A stretch of 64,000 bases of DNA, from NCBI RefSeq assembly GCF_901709675.1, contig NC_051098.1, forward strand, positions 8,371,000 through 8,434,999. Direction: 5' to 3'. Positions 25,422-37,800 of the stretch are shown in pieces. The stretch comes from Syngnathus acus. Taxonomy: Eukaryota > Chordata > Actinopteri > Syngnathiformes > Syngnathidae. The notes beneath the pieces were generated by a model. That model was given only the letters and a program-made list of their open reading frames with translations. It was not told the origin of the DNA and did not search any database. How positions within the stretch are numbered: position 1 is the stretch's first letter; each line of letters begins with the position of its first letter. The translations under genes and the position numbers were made by a program.

Positions 25422-28107
25422 TGTGTGGTGGGGGCAGGGCTGAGAGTGTTGACGGGTGGAGGGGTTTGTGCGCCTATCCGCTCAATATAAAGAAGCATGT
25501 ACCGTGATTATTCACTCTTACATTTCAGTGAATTAACAATTCTGATGCATCCATTTACGCTGGAGTTATTATTTTTATTAGTTAAATTGTCAATAACATG
25601 CACAGAACTTTAATAAGATGGTCAGTGTGTGTGGTTTTCTTCCTGTATTTCTGGAATTTGTGTAATAGCAATTTGTGTAATAGTAAAGTAACAAGGACAC
25701 TTCTCTTTCTGCAAAGTTTAGAGCGACAGTGTCAAACTGACGTTCTTGCATGTTGGGTTCAGGGGCAACCAGAACCGGGAGCAGGCCCAGCAGTGGTTGG
25801 AAAAACTCAACGACCAGTGGGCTCTCCAGAGGTTCCTCCAAGACTGTCACGAGGTGAGTACAGTATGTTAAAGACCATACTGGATTGGTTCTGAACCTTC
25901 TTTTGTCAGTAGCTTTGTAAACACTATGTTTTGGTCACATGGTGTAAATTGTAAATGTGTCGAAATTTGTCACCCCAAGTCATGCTATCATTTTTACTAT
26001 TATCACCAAGATATCATATTTGATTCGCCATTTCCCCCCAAAAGCACAACAAAGACAGCCATAAAACATCCAAAAATTCCAAATTGAATGGGTTTGGATC
26101 ATACCAACTCCTTTGCTCCAAAACAGTTGGAATCACATGAACCACAACAGTCTCAGAAGAGTCAAAACAAAATCCTTTGTTCACAAAAAGTCAGTTTCCA
26201 GTGTCCATCAAATTGGATTAAAATGTGCCGATTTGAAAGAATACTTGTCTCGTTGCTGGTATTCAGCTAGATTTTGTTCCATGTTGCATTTGCTGCCTTT
26301 TTACATTTCCATAACCAATCAGAGGAGAGAGCGATGTCGTTTTTTTATTGTTGTTGTTTTTTGGTGGCGTTTGGAATAGCTCGGTTTATCAATTGATCTA
26401 CAGCAGATAAAATACACATTTGGATTTCGAATACACTTTTGGTCCGTGAATTTAGGAAATCTTCCTTTTCTGGACCTCAAAACTGGTTGAGTCTGTGCAA
26501 CTTTGTCTCTGCTCAATTATTTATGAGTGTGGCTTCTCATCACTAATTTACTGCATGAAAAGGAATGGACCTCACGCTCTATAATGATACAGTATGGTAG
26601 TGGAATGTATGTAAAATACAAAATCTTCAAATACAAGAAATTTTGTGTGAGAAAGTTGTTTTTAATTCACTGCACTGTTTTTTTTCGTCATTAGTGGCAC
26701 AGTAGGTGTGTTCAAAAGCATTCTTGACAGTCACTTGGGTCCTGATTTACATGCCAAGAGCAAGCCGAGTGCAAAGTGCAGTCCTAAGTGTGCGCATGGG
26801 TGAACTCTCTTCTGGTATTTTCAAAGACGGGCACAGTTAGAAATGGGCGTTTGCGCTGATGTGAGAGTGAACACAGCCGACTTACTTCCTGGCTCTTTTC
26901 AGTGCACACAGCCCTTGCAGAAGACATGCTTGCGTCCATGCAGAAGATTGAGGTGTGCAAAATACAAATTGCAGTTGGGAAATCCGTACTGCACGTGTTT
27001 GCATTTGGGGAATGACATAATTGATCTGGGTGAAAATGAACAAGACATAATTTTGATGTGTCGTTGCCCGCCATGTTATTGAGGAATGAAAAAGTGTCTT
27101 TTCGCACTGCAATTTCTACAATATCATCCATTTAAAATACGGCAGAAAATTTTGGGGTCCATGACAGTCGTTAAACAGAAAGCCGCGTAGAATTGAAGCG
27201 CATATAATCGAGGCTTAGCTGTATGCTTTTTTAGGAACCGTAGATGATGTAAAGTTGAGCAGGTCGATCACAGATCACCAACGTGAAGTGGGCACAATAC
27301 ATAGTTGAAAATGGTTTTGTATGGTTGTAAAACACAATATATGTGTACTGCTCGCTTAAAAATATTACCCAGAATGCCTCCCTGCCATCGCCCCTGTGCA
27401 CTGAGGCTCAGCGTGTCGGCTGGTTGAGGACAAGTTGTTGTATGATTCCTGCTCGTGCGATGCGACTGCAGTCGGGTGGCCAACTGCAGAGGTGGGGGTG
27501 GGGTGTGTAGAAGTGTGTGTCCTTTTCAAAGGAAACACACATACACACCCGCTCCATCATCAGCTGTGTCCGGTAAGCCCTCCCCACTTCCCCCTCCTCC
27601 CTTTGCTTCCCACCTCCCTCAATGAAGGTGGGAGGTGCCAGCGCATCATCTCGGGCCGTCTGCCATTTTATTGTTTTGGAATAAGGAAGGGGAGGAGGAG
27701 GAGAGCAAGTTGTTTCCCCCCTCTTTCTCCTGTGCACGTGCTCGGATGCGGACCCTGACGACGAACCCCTGCCCCCTTCTCATCCTCCTCCATCTCTTCA
27801 TCCTCCTTGGGCCGTTCCCGTTAAGGAGCGTCGCCGGTAAAAGCCAGTTTGAGTTGAAGGCGATGCTGCATGCGGATTTGAGGATGTTGTTGCCGGGAGA
27901 CCACGATGCTGTCGTGTGCGTGTCGTGCGTGTGTACGTAGAGATTCCTGCTCGCTCGACATGTGTGTACTTAGTGACGACTTATAAGCATGTGTGTTTGA
28001 CCTTGTCCCAGTATGCTGCTCTGCTCTGTGTGTTTGCTAATGTGTTTAAAGTGACTTATGACAACATGGGGTGTGTTTTGTGTGAGTGTGCGTGCGTGCT
28101 TGTGTGT

Positions 28108-28173
<66 letters not shown>

Positions 28174-28760
28174 TGTGTGTGTGTGCGTGCGTGTGTGTGT
28201 GTGTGTGTGTGCGTGTGTGTTCTAAACTTGTGCATGTCTAAAAATGCTTTAGTCAGTTGAATTGATTTTGTTATATCACAGTTTGTTTTTTACATTATTC
28301 TTTTATAGATGCAGATACATATGTAGAGGAATATCAGAAAGATGCCTGTAAATCTGAGTTAGTCATGATTATTTTGTTCATTTATTTTTTTAACTAAAAA
28401 AATGTTTTCAAGGATTAAAGGAAGCTGTTAGAATGCACCTTGAATCTAAATACTCTTCTATTTGATGATTTTACATGCATTCCAAGATTTTAATAAAATG
28501 TATATATTGGTTAAAAGCTTTGAAGAAAATTGAAGAAAAAAATGCAATTAATCGCAATTAATTTGAAAAAAAGTGCAATAAATGATTTTAAAATTGTGAT
28601 TGCCTATTTATACAGAATGTTTAGACTAACTTAATAGTTGGTTGCTTTCAAGCAATATGAGGCATGCCTCATTTCTTCAGGATGACAAATCTTGATTGAT
28701 TGGTTGATTGATCGGTTGATCATTCGATTGATTGATTAATTGATTGATTGATTGGTGGAC

Positions 28761-28814
<54 letters not shown>

Positions 28815-31800
28815 ATTGATTGATTTGATTGATTGATCTTTCTCCACAGCTGAGCGATTGGGTGAGCGAGAAGATGTTGATGGCGAGAGATGGAAACCGC
28901 GATGACACGCAGAAGCTTCACAAGAAATGGCTCAAGCACCAGGCCTTCATGGCGGAGTTGGCTCAGAACAAAGAGTGGCTGGACAAGATCGAGAGGGTGA
29001 GACAAGTTATCCTGATATCCTCATTCATGACAAAAAGCATATCCTGCACCGTCTAGGATACATATTGCGTAAACTGCGATTCATCTTCTTTATTCTTTAT
29101 ATCGTAATTGCCTTCCATACATTTAGTTCAAAGTCTATCCTGACTTTCCTCATTCCTTGCAGCAAGTCAGATATATATCATGCGCTGTTAGTTTTAAGGT
29201 GGTCCATTTTGTTGTGATTTATCTTTATTGTTACCTTTGTTGTGTTTCATGCTTACTGTCTGTTAGTTCAAAATCAATCCTTACAATCGATCCTACCTTT
29301 CCTCCTTCTTTGCAGCAAGCTTATCATGCACTGTCAGGGTTTTTTCTTCATTGTCATTGATACCTTTCATACTTTATTTCAAAATCAATACCGTCAATAT
29401 ATCCCGACTTTCCTCATTCTTTGCAGCAATTAACATGTCACGCACTGTCAGGGTTTTTTTCGCGCACTGAGAGTCATTTTCTTCTTTGTCGTTGATACCC
29501 TTTACACTTTTTTAAGTTCAAAATCAATCCCGACATACTTCCCTGAGTTTTGTTATTGCTTGCAGCAAGCAGCATATCATCAAGGTTATTTTGGCATATT
29601 ACTGAAAACTGGCTTCCGTTTCTTTGTTTGAGTTTAAAATCTACCATAGTCTTTTTTGTACTTTTGTTCCACACTCATTTTAGTTGGAAATTATTCCAGA
29701 CTTGTCATCAGTATTTTTTTTATTCCTAGCAGCAAGCAGTATATCATACACTTTTTATTGATATAATACAGTCAAGTGCCTTTTGTCTTTTTATGCTTTT
29801 TACGTTTAGTTCAAAACCTATCCTGGCAATCTATCATTATTTTCTTGGTCATCGCATCATGCAACATATGGGTTGTTTCAGCATAATACTCCAAACAGTC
29901 TTTCACCTTCTATATTTGTCCTTTCTTGTCTTTGTTGATGCGTTCCAATGTGTATTTTATTCAAAATTAATATGCTAACATAGTTTCCTCATTCTTAGCA
30001 CATCTACTTTCAGTGTAACACTGCAAACAGTCTTTCTTCTTTTGCTTTCTTTGTTGCCATCTTCTATGCTTGCATTGCCTGAGCAAATTTGGCACGATAC
30101 TGCATCCACCAATAATCCAAATTATAGAAGGAGATACAATGTTTGATTATTTCATGCAAACCGATGCTAATGCTACATTAGGTGGATTGCAGCAGACATT
30201 TGTTTCTTGCTAAACGTGTTACCACATGAGTGTCACTCAAGCCACTCTTTAGCTCGACGATTCTAATTGTGAGGATATCAAACTGGGGACTTGTCAGCCG
30301 CGGCGCGTTTGCTAAAAACCAAAACGAGGTCACGCGTGCGCTCACTCGTGCGCCGCATCACGCTTCCTCTGCAGTGTGTGAGTGGGCAGGGCTGAAACTA
30401 AACTCCCCCGCTGGGAGGGCAGTGAGAGAAAATGGACCGTATACCAACCATGACTTAACATTAAAAGTACAAGTACATTTACGGAAAAATAATGGGAAAT
30501 ATCCTGTTATTCCCTTGAGTGTTAACCATACTTGCTGCCCATGAAGAGCTCTCCAATCAGAATGGAGAACAGGATCCTGATTAAAGGGCTGACGTCTTGT
30601 TACGGATCCTACGGTTTTTCGCTGTCCTGGTTGCGTCTCCCCTGAGAGCTTATGACTATTTTCGTCCTCAATGAAGACAGGGACTCTTTGAAGTCAGAAT
30701 ATGCGTGGTTAACAAGTGATGCCTTGATGGGCCTGAGAGGCACTGAGAGTCCAATTTGAATGTACAAATGCACACAATAGCTTGGTTATGTTGAATACAT
30801 TCTAGTTTGACAGACTGTTTTTGGGATTACATTGCGTGGTGTGCTGTGTTGATGGGGTCACATTAGTTTGCTAATTGGTGATTTTGAAACGTGAGCATCC
30901 AGCATGTTCACAATTTGCCACATCTCAGAAAAACAAAGCAAACTTCATTCAGGCAAGGTGTTGTCGTTTACCAGAATATTCACTTTGTTGCTTTTGTTTG
31001 ATTGTGAGGTCACTCTTACTTCGTATTTCCCATAATCACTTTAGGCACAGGAAGCTTGTATAGCTCCACTTATTTGCTGGCCATTAAGCCTTTTCCTGCG
31101 CTGTTGCATTGAAAGCATCATTATTATAGCACAAATGTTGCTTCCACATGGGGAGCCAGTATGTGGAATGAATGACTGTCAGGTTTCTCACACTCAGGGG
31201 GTAAATATTGACACACTAGCTGCGAGTGACATTTGGAGGCTAGCAGATGTCTGTCGCTATGACACGCGCAGATCTGTACGTGTTAGCTTCTGTCGGGCGA
31301 CCTTGTTCACTGTGTTCCGTCTGTGCTCCGGAGATTTCCTCTTGTAGTGTTTTTCAATAAACAATTTTACAATTGCAATTTTGTGATCATGAGGAGTGGA
31401 ATCACCTCCTATGTGAAACAAAAATTCTGCTTAATTCTGTGCTTTACTGTTTTTAAACATTTTCTGTTTCATGGAATCAACCTGAAAGACAAGTCACGGT
31501 GTTGTCAGTGGACTTTAAAGGAATTTTAATAAAACCGAAAATTAAGATTTTTCTAGAAAAAAACGACAAAAAAAATTGTATGACATCACCCCTTCGCTGT
31601 TGGCAAAAAGTGAAAATCGTTTGGCTGGGGGATGGGAGGGAGCAGGTGTGTGTGTGTGTGTGGGGGGGGGGGTCTGTGTGTAATTTAATGGTACATCATC
31701 TGCACTCCCCTCCCCCACAATTACCATGCTCTCTCCTTTTCATCTGCAATCCCCCATCACAGATAGACTTACTCATGCACATGATGACATATGTCTGTGC

Positions 31801-34800
31801 TGCCTTTGTTTTCATTTAAACACCCACATGACAAGCACATAGTGTTCTTGACATAACATGACGTAACATCGCAGGAGGGCCAGCACTTGATCCAGGAGAA
31901 GCCTGAGCTGAGCCCGCTGGTGCGTCAGAAATTGGAGCAAATTCGTGAGTGTTGGCTGGACCTGGAGAATACCACGCAGGCCAAGGCCCAGCAGCTCTTC
32001 CAAGCCAACAAGACCAACCTGCTGGCTCAAAGCTACCGCAGCCTGGACCAGAGACTAGGGCAGATGGAGGGCCAGCTGGCCTACGTGGACCGCGGCCACG
32101 ACCTGGCCACCGTCAACAGGCAGCTGAAGAAACTGCAGGTAGGGACCGCAATTTAGACTTAACCCACCGACACCTTCCAGACGAGACACATGTATCTACC
32201 CACCTAACTACCCTCCCTACCAACCTACCCAATTAACCCATTCAGCTACGACCTTCATGGTTTTCTCTGTCTCTGTGCCTTCAGACCATGGAGTGCCAGA
32301 TGGAGGAGTGGTACCAGGAGGTTAGTGAGCTGCAGGCTCAGGCAGCCGCCGTGCCGCAACAGACACGAGCCAAAGAGACAGTGGCTGAGCAGCAGGCAGC
32401 AGTCGAGGCTCGCATGGTGCGCCTTATCGAACCCCTCAAGGAGCGCAGACGTCTCCTTTTGGCCTCCAAGGAGGTGCACCAGGTGGCACGAGACCTGGAG
32501 GATGAGATGGTAAGTTCGTGCAACTATAAAAAAAATTTGAGAATGCCAGTTGGGTAATAATAATTCTATCTATAATACTGTTCCGTCATCATATTGTTCA
32601 CATTTTTCACTCGGCACTTATCTTTCAAGGGTTTCTGTAGAACACAATGGTGATTTCCCACTGTGCAACTTTTATAGGCTTTTATGTGGGAACAATGCTG
32701 CCATGCTTCACTGGTGGTTCTTTTTCTGCCTTTTGTGTGACACACTAGTGTCACGTCAGATTTACTCTTTTAGGCTTTTTTATATTATAGCACACTGCTA
32801 TCGTGCATTGTTACGCTCTCAGTGTAAGCTACAGTGCACTACAAAAGGCCTGGACAAGTACACGTGAGAGATGTGAACAACATGAAGTGTAGTGGCAGGA
32901 CCGTATGTGCAATGTAGTTCGCCTTTCATTGTCTCTTAATGCATGTTCTCGTGTGAACAATGTCTGACTCGTCAATGCATGTTGCAGTTGTGGGTGCAGG
33001 AGCGCCTCCCATTGGCCATGAGTCAGGAACATGGTTCTTCCCTACAGTCGGTGCAGCAGCTCATGAAGAAGAATCAGGTGGGATTTATTTATTATCTCTG
33101 TTTAGCAGTATTTAAAATTATTTTAATCTGTAATACAGTGGTGGGCAAAATTTGGATCACGAACCATATCTGGCCCTTATATTATTAATTTACATTTAAT
33201 ACATTTAACAATGTTTTAGTTATTTGAATAACTACTGGTAATTGTTTGTAATTGTTTGCACATCCCTACTTTATTGCGTCGCTTCCCTTTCTTATTCCAG
33301 ACTCTCCAGAGGGAGCTCCAGGGCCACCTGAGCCACGTGGAGGACGTCTTGGAGCGTGCAGCCATCTTCGCCTCAGTCCGCAGTCCCGATGCCATGGCTG
33401 TGCGGGCGGGCCATGAGCAGCTATCGCAGCTGTGGGCGCTGCTCTGGGCCGAGACGGAACGCCGGCAGCTGGTGCTGGACGCCATGTACCAGGCGCAGCA
33501 GTACTACTTTGACACAGCTGAAGTGGAGGCCTGGCTCAGTGAGCAGGAGCTGCACATGATGAATGAGGAGAAAGGGAAGGTGAGAAGAAAATATGTATTT
33601 TTAGGATCCCACAACACAACCCACATGTGACCCAATCAGGAAAGGCCCAACAGTCGCAATTATTTGAGGCTTGAAAATTCTTTTCTGAGTTGCCTCCATA
33701 AATCGTCTTCCTTCCTCGTCATTTTTATCTTCTTCCATTCAGGACGAGCCGAGTACGTTGCAGCTGCTGAAGAAGCACCTGGTGCTAGAGCAGACCATCG
33801 AGGACTACGCTGAGACCATCGGCCTGCTGTCCCAGCAGTGTCGGCAGCTTCTGGAGATGGGACACCCTGATTGGTTAGCGAACAAACACATTATTACAAG
33901 AGAGTTTTTGGACAAACTTGAAAATCTTCATAGATTTTTGAAATCGATTAAAAAAAACCTTTTGAAGTACTTGGAGAGTCTTTAAAGACTTTTTGAACCA
34001 ACTGAGAATTGTAAGAGGATTTTTAGACCAATGGAATTTCAGTCATTAAAAACTGTTTGGTCTAACTAGGAAATCCAGAAGACAATTGATCTAATTTATC
34101 CAGATTTCCTGATTTTATGTCTACTGTTTCTGGCACAGTGAAAAAATCAGCAAGCGTCAGTCGCAGATGGATCGCTTATACGTGTCGCTGAAGGACCTGG
34201 TGGAGGAGCGTAAGAGCCGCCTGGAGCAGCAGTACTGGCTCTACCAGCTCAACCGCGAGGTGGATGAACTGGAGCAATGGATCGCCCAGAAGGAGGTGGT
34301 GGCCAGCTCGCCCGAGCTGGGACAGGACTTTGAGCATGTCACCGTAAGTTCTGACACTGAGGATTCCGCAATCACCTGCATCAGAAGCATAACAGTAGGT
34401 AAATTCTGTCCGAAAGTGACAGCTTTACCGTTATTCTTGTGATGCTGTAATTTGGCAAAAAGGCACTCGAAAAAAACAACAAATGTCAAATATGTTTTAG
34501 TTGCTCCAGGAAAAGTTCACGGAGTTTGCATCAGAGACGGGCAGAACGGGTCAGGATCGCGTAACGGCTGTCAACCAGATGGTGGACGAGCTTATCGATT
34601 ACGGCCATGCTGAGGCCGCCGTCATCGCAGAATGGAAGGACGCCGTCAACGAGTCGTGGGCTGAACTGCTGGAGTTGATGGAGACAAGAGCGCAAATGCT
34701 GGCTGCCTCGCACCAGCTGCACAAATTCTTCACGGACTGCCGAGAGGTGAGCTAGCTGCGCTGCTCAAGTCATACGAAAGAAAAGTTGGACTGACGCCCT

Positions 34801-37800
34801 GATGTGTGAACTTTTAGTGACCATCCAAGAAACACACACTTAAAAAGTCCAGAAAAATCTGATGTTCTTAAAAATTTCTGTGAAGACATTTTCAAAATTC
34901 TTCCAATTTCTTATAGTCTTCAAATGTTAGAGAAGTATCAAAAAGTTGTTGTATTTAAATGTCTTTAAAGGTCTTTAAATGTCTTATTATTCGAAAAAAA
35001 TCAGTAGCTTGTTCTTACGTGCTTTCCAGGTTCTGTCTCAAATTGACGACAAACACCGCCGATTACCAGAGGTGCGCATCCGTCAGAGCAGCACTGCCAA
35101 CCCCATCACGCTGCAAAGGCTGCTGCAGGGCTTCGAGCAGGACATCCAGCTACTGGTCACGCAGGTACAGCATCTTTGTCGCCCCTGATCTGACGAGGTA
35201 AAGAACTTCTAAATGCATTGTGGTCCGTCAGGTGCGTCAGCTACAAGAGAGCGCGGCCCAGCTAAGGACCGTGTACGCCGGCGAGAAGGCGGAAGCCATC
35301 GCCTGCCGCGAGCACCAAGTCATGCAATGCTGGAAGGAGCTGCTCACCTCCTGCGAGGAATGTCGGCTACAGATCACCACAGAGACGGACAAACTCAGGT
35401 TCTTGGGCCTGGCCCGCGATCAAATCATGTGGATGGACTCCATCCTTTGCCAGATCGACACGGGGGAGAAGCCGAGGTACATATGCGTGCGGCACCCTTT
35501 GATAATGTTTTAATAATTATTTGTGTTAATTCTGAACCCACAGTGGTTGTAATTAGGATTTCAAGCTTGGGTTAGGGTTGCAAACAAGTGTTAAACCTCA
35601 AATTAGGGTTTAAAGACAAATTTGGGCTTTGAAATGTGTTTCACGCCTAAATTAGGGTTACAAACAAGGCTGAGGGTTTCAAGTTAGGTTGAAGGTTTTG
35701 CTTTGGGATTTAATCAGGAAATTGCAGTGAAAATTTGACTTACACTGTCTGAAACTTTAAGGGAAAAATGCCACCATTTCAAATTGTGATAATCATATGT
35801 GACATTGTACTGATGTGTTCAGGGACGTGTCGTCTGTGGAGGTTCTGATGAACTATCACCAGAGTCTGAGGAATGAGGTGGACGCTCGCAGTCATAGTGT
35901 GATGGAATGTATCGACATGGGAAAGATGCTGCTGGCGGCTAGAAACCCGGCAGCTCACCAGGTCTCAACTCAATACTCGTACATACTCAAGGTTTCTCAA
36001 CTTTTATTTTGCCACGTTTTGTATGACCAAAATATCAGGGCACACTACTGAGCAAAAATGGCATAAAACATTTATATAATAACTAGCATTTTTCTAGTTA
36101 CAAACAGTTATTATTTTTTGTTTTATGTTGACAGTTGCTTGAGTGAAATGAAAAGAAAATGAGAGCCAAAGTTGCCGATACGCTTTCAGATGTTTATTGG
36201 ATTGAACAAACAACCAAATGCGAAATGAAAACTCTTGCAACAAGGAAGGAGCAGACGTTAGTTCGGTCAACCGCGTGGCAGATGAGCAACCTGGAGCTAC
36301 TGATGTCACTTAATTGGCCATGCCCCAACACATTTATAATGTGTGTGCATGTGTGTGTCTTTTTTCTTTTTCTTTCTTCATATGTATTACACACATACAT
36401 TGCTGTCTTTCTGGATTACAAATATGCAACAAAGAAAAAACTTGTGGTGGTATTTTGGGAGGCTGAAACGGATAGCGGGACATTCTATCACGACATCATC
36501 ACATGACATTAGTGTGACATAATATGACAACATAGCAGGACATTGTACCCTGCTTCCACCCTAAGTGCAAACTCTCACATAATAAAGGTTACACTGATGA
36601 TGATAACACTGATGATTTTTGAGTGCAGATCAAGGAGAAGCTGGACAAGGTGGTTGCTAAGCAACATGAGCTATCTGTGAAGTGGGACAAGCATTGGGAG
36701 GCACTGCAGCAACGTAAGCACACACGCACAAGTACAGTACATTATGGGAAGCGTTTAGTCTAGTAGCACACAGTTGTCAACTCATGACATCGACCAGTAG
36801 TCGTCATTTATGGAAAAAACGCTTCAGTGTTGATTCAGTGTACATGAAACAATGTACCGTACTCACAGTATGGTGGCCTCAAACGTTGTCCGTGCAGTGC
36901 TGGAGGTTCACCAGTTCGCTCAGGAAGCGGTAGTGGCGGAAGCGTGGTTGGCGGCGCAGGAACCGCTGGTCAGCAGCAAGGAGCTGGGAGCAAGCGTGGA
37001 TGAGGTGGAGCAGCTCATTCGCAGACACGAAGCCTTTCGCAAAGCCGCCGCCACCTGGGAGGAACGATTCAGCTCGCTCAGACGGCTCACCACGGTACTT
37101 TTTTCTTGTAGACCGGTTCTGAACGTTAGAGTTAGGAGTCAAAGTCAGGATTTTTAATTTGGGTTTCAAGGCAGGATTGTCAAATTGGGGTTTCAAGTTA
37201 AAGTTTAAAAGTAGGGTGTCAAGTCACAGTTCAATTTACAAGCGGATTTTGGTTTCGAATGAGATTTTCAAGGCATTTTAAAGTCCTTAGCAGTAAGGTT
37301 TCAAGCTTGAGTCCCAAAATGGAGTTCCAAATTTCGTTTTCAGAATACTAGGGTTTCAAATTAGGGTTTCAAGCCTGGTTTGTGCTTCAGACTCGGGTGT
37401 CAGGTCTCAATTGTAGTTTCAAGCAAGGGTCAGAGCTTTAAGACAAAATATGGGTTCAATCTTGGGTTTGTTTGGGGGATTACGGGGATCAAGTTAGGGT
37501 TTTAAGCCCTACCGTCGTGTCCCTAGTAGATGTTAAGGTGTTGTTTGCGCAGGTGGAGAAGCTGAAAGCGGAGCAAAGCAAACAACCGGCAACCCCTCTG
37601 CTGGGCCGTAAAGTCTTCCTGGATCCCCAGGATGCCTCCCCGGCTCTCCCTTCTAGCCTCCCCCGCCTGCCCCTCTCCCCCGTCATGAGACAGACCATCT
37701 ATGAGCAGAACGAGGCCAGCACGCCACCTTCCCCCTCGCCAGCCACACCGACGCCGTCCCCATCGGGGGTCCGACATCCCGTACATCCTGCCCATTCGTC

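Larger units (their letters stand above)
25854..28849 (+). other. sptbn4 intron 23 (about 3 kb) with GC-rich segment
   Basis: The intron is mostly AT-rich, with a markedly GC/CT-rich stretch at about 27360-27960 that contains donor-like sites such as TGTGTCCG|GTAAGC and CGTCGCCG|GTAAAA. It ends with (TG)n at about 28109-28221 and (GATT)n at about 28691-28836. No coding exon fits between exons 23 and 24, so the GC-rich stretch may be an alternative first exon (see findings). Confidence 0.45.

Noticed and set aside
25174-25507. Cys-Val and Thr-His repeat ORFs
   Set aside because: Translations of the (TG)n microsatellite. The same applies at 27916-28260 and 41628-41958.
28691-28836. CRISPR-like periodic array
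   Set aside because: A simple tetranucleotide repeat with no spacers, in a eukaryotic intron.
28720-29005. Ile-Asn-Gln-Ser repeat ORFs on the minus strand
   Set aside because: Translations of the (GATT)n array next to sptbn4 exon 24.
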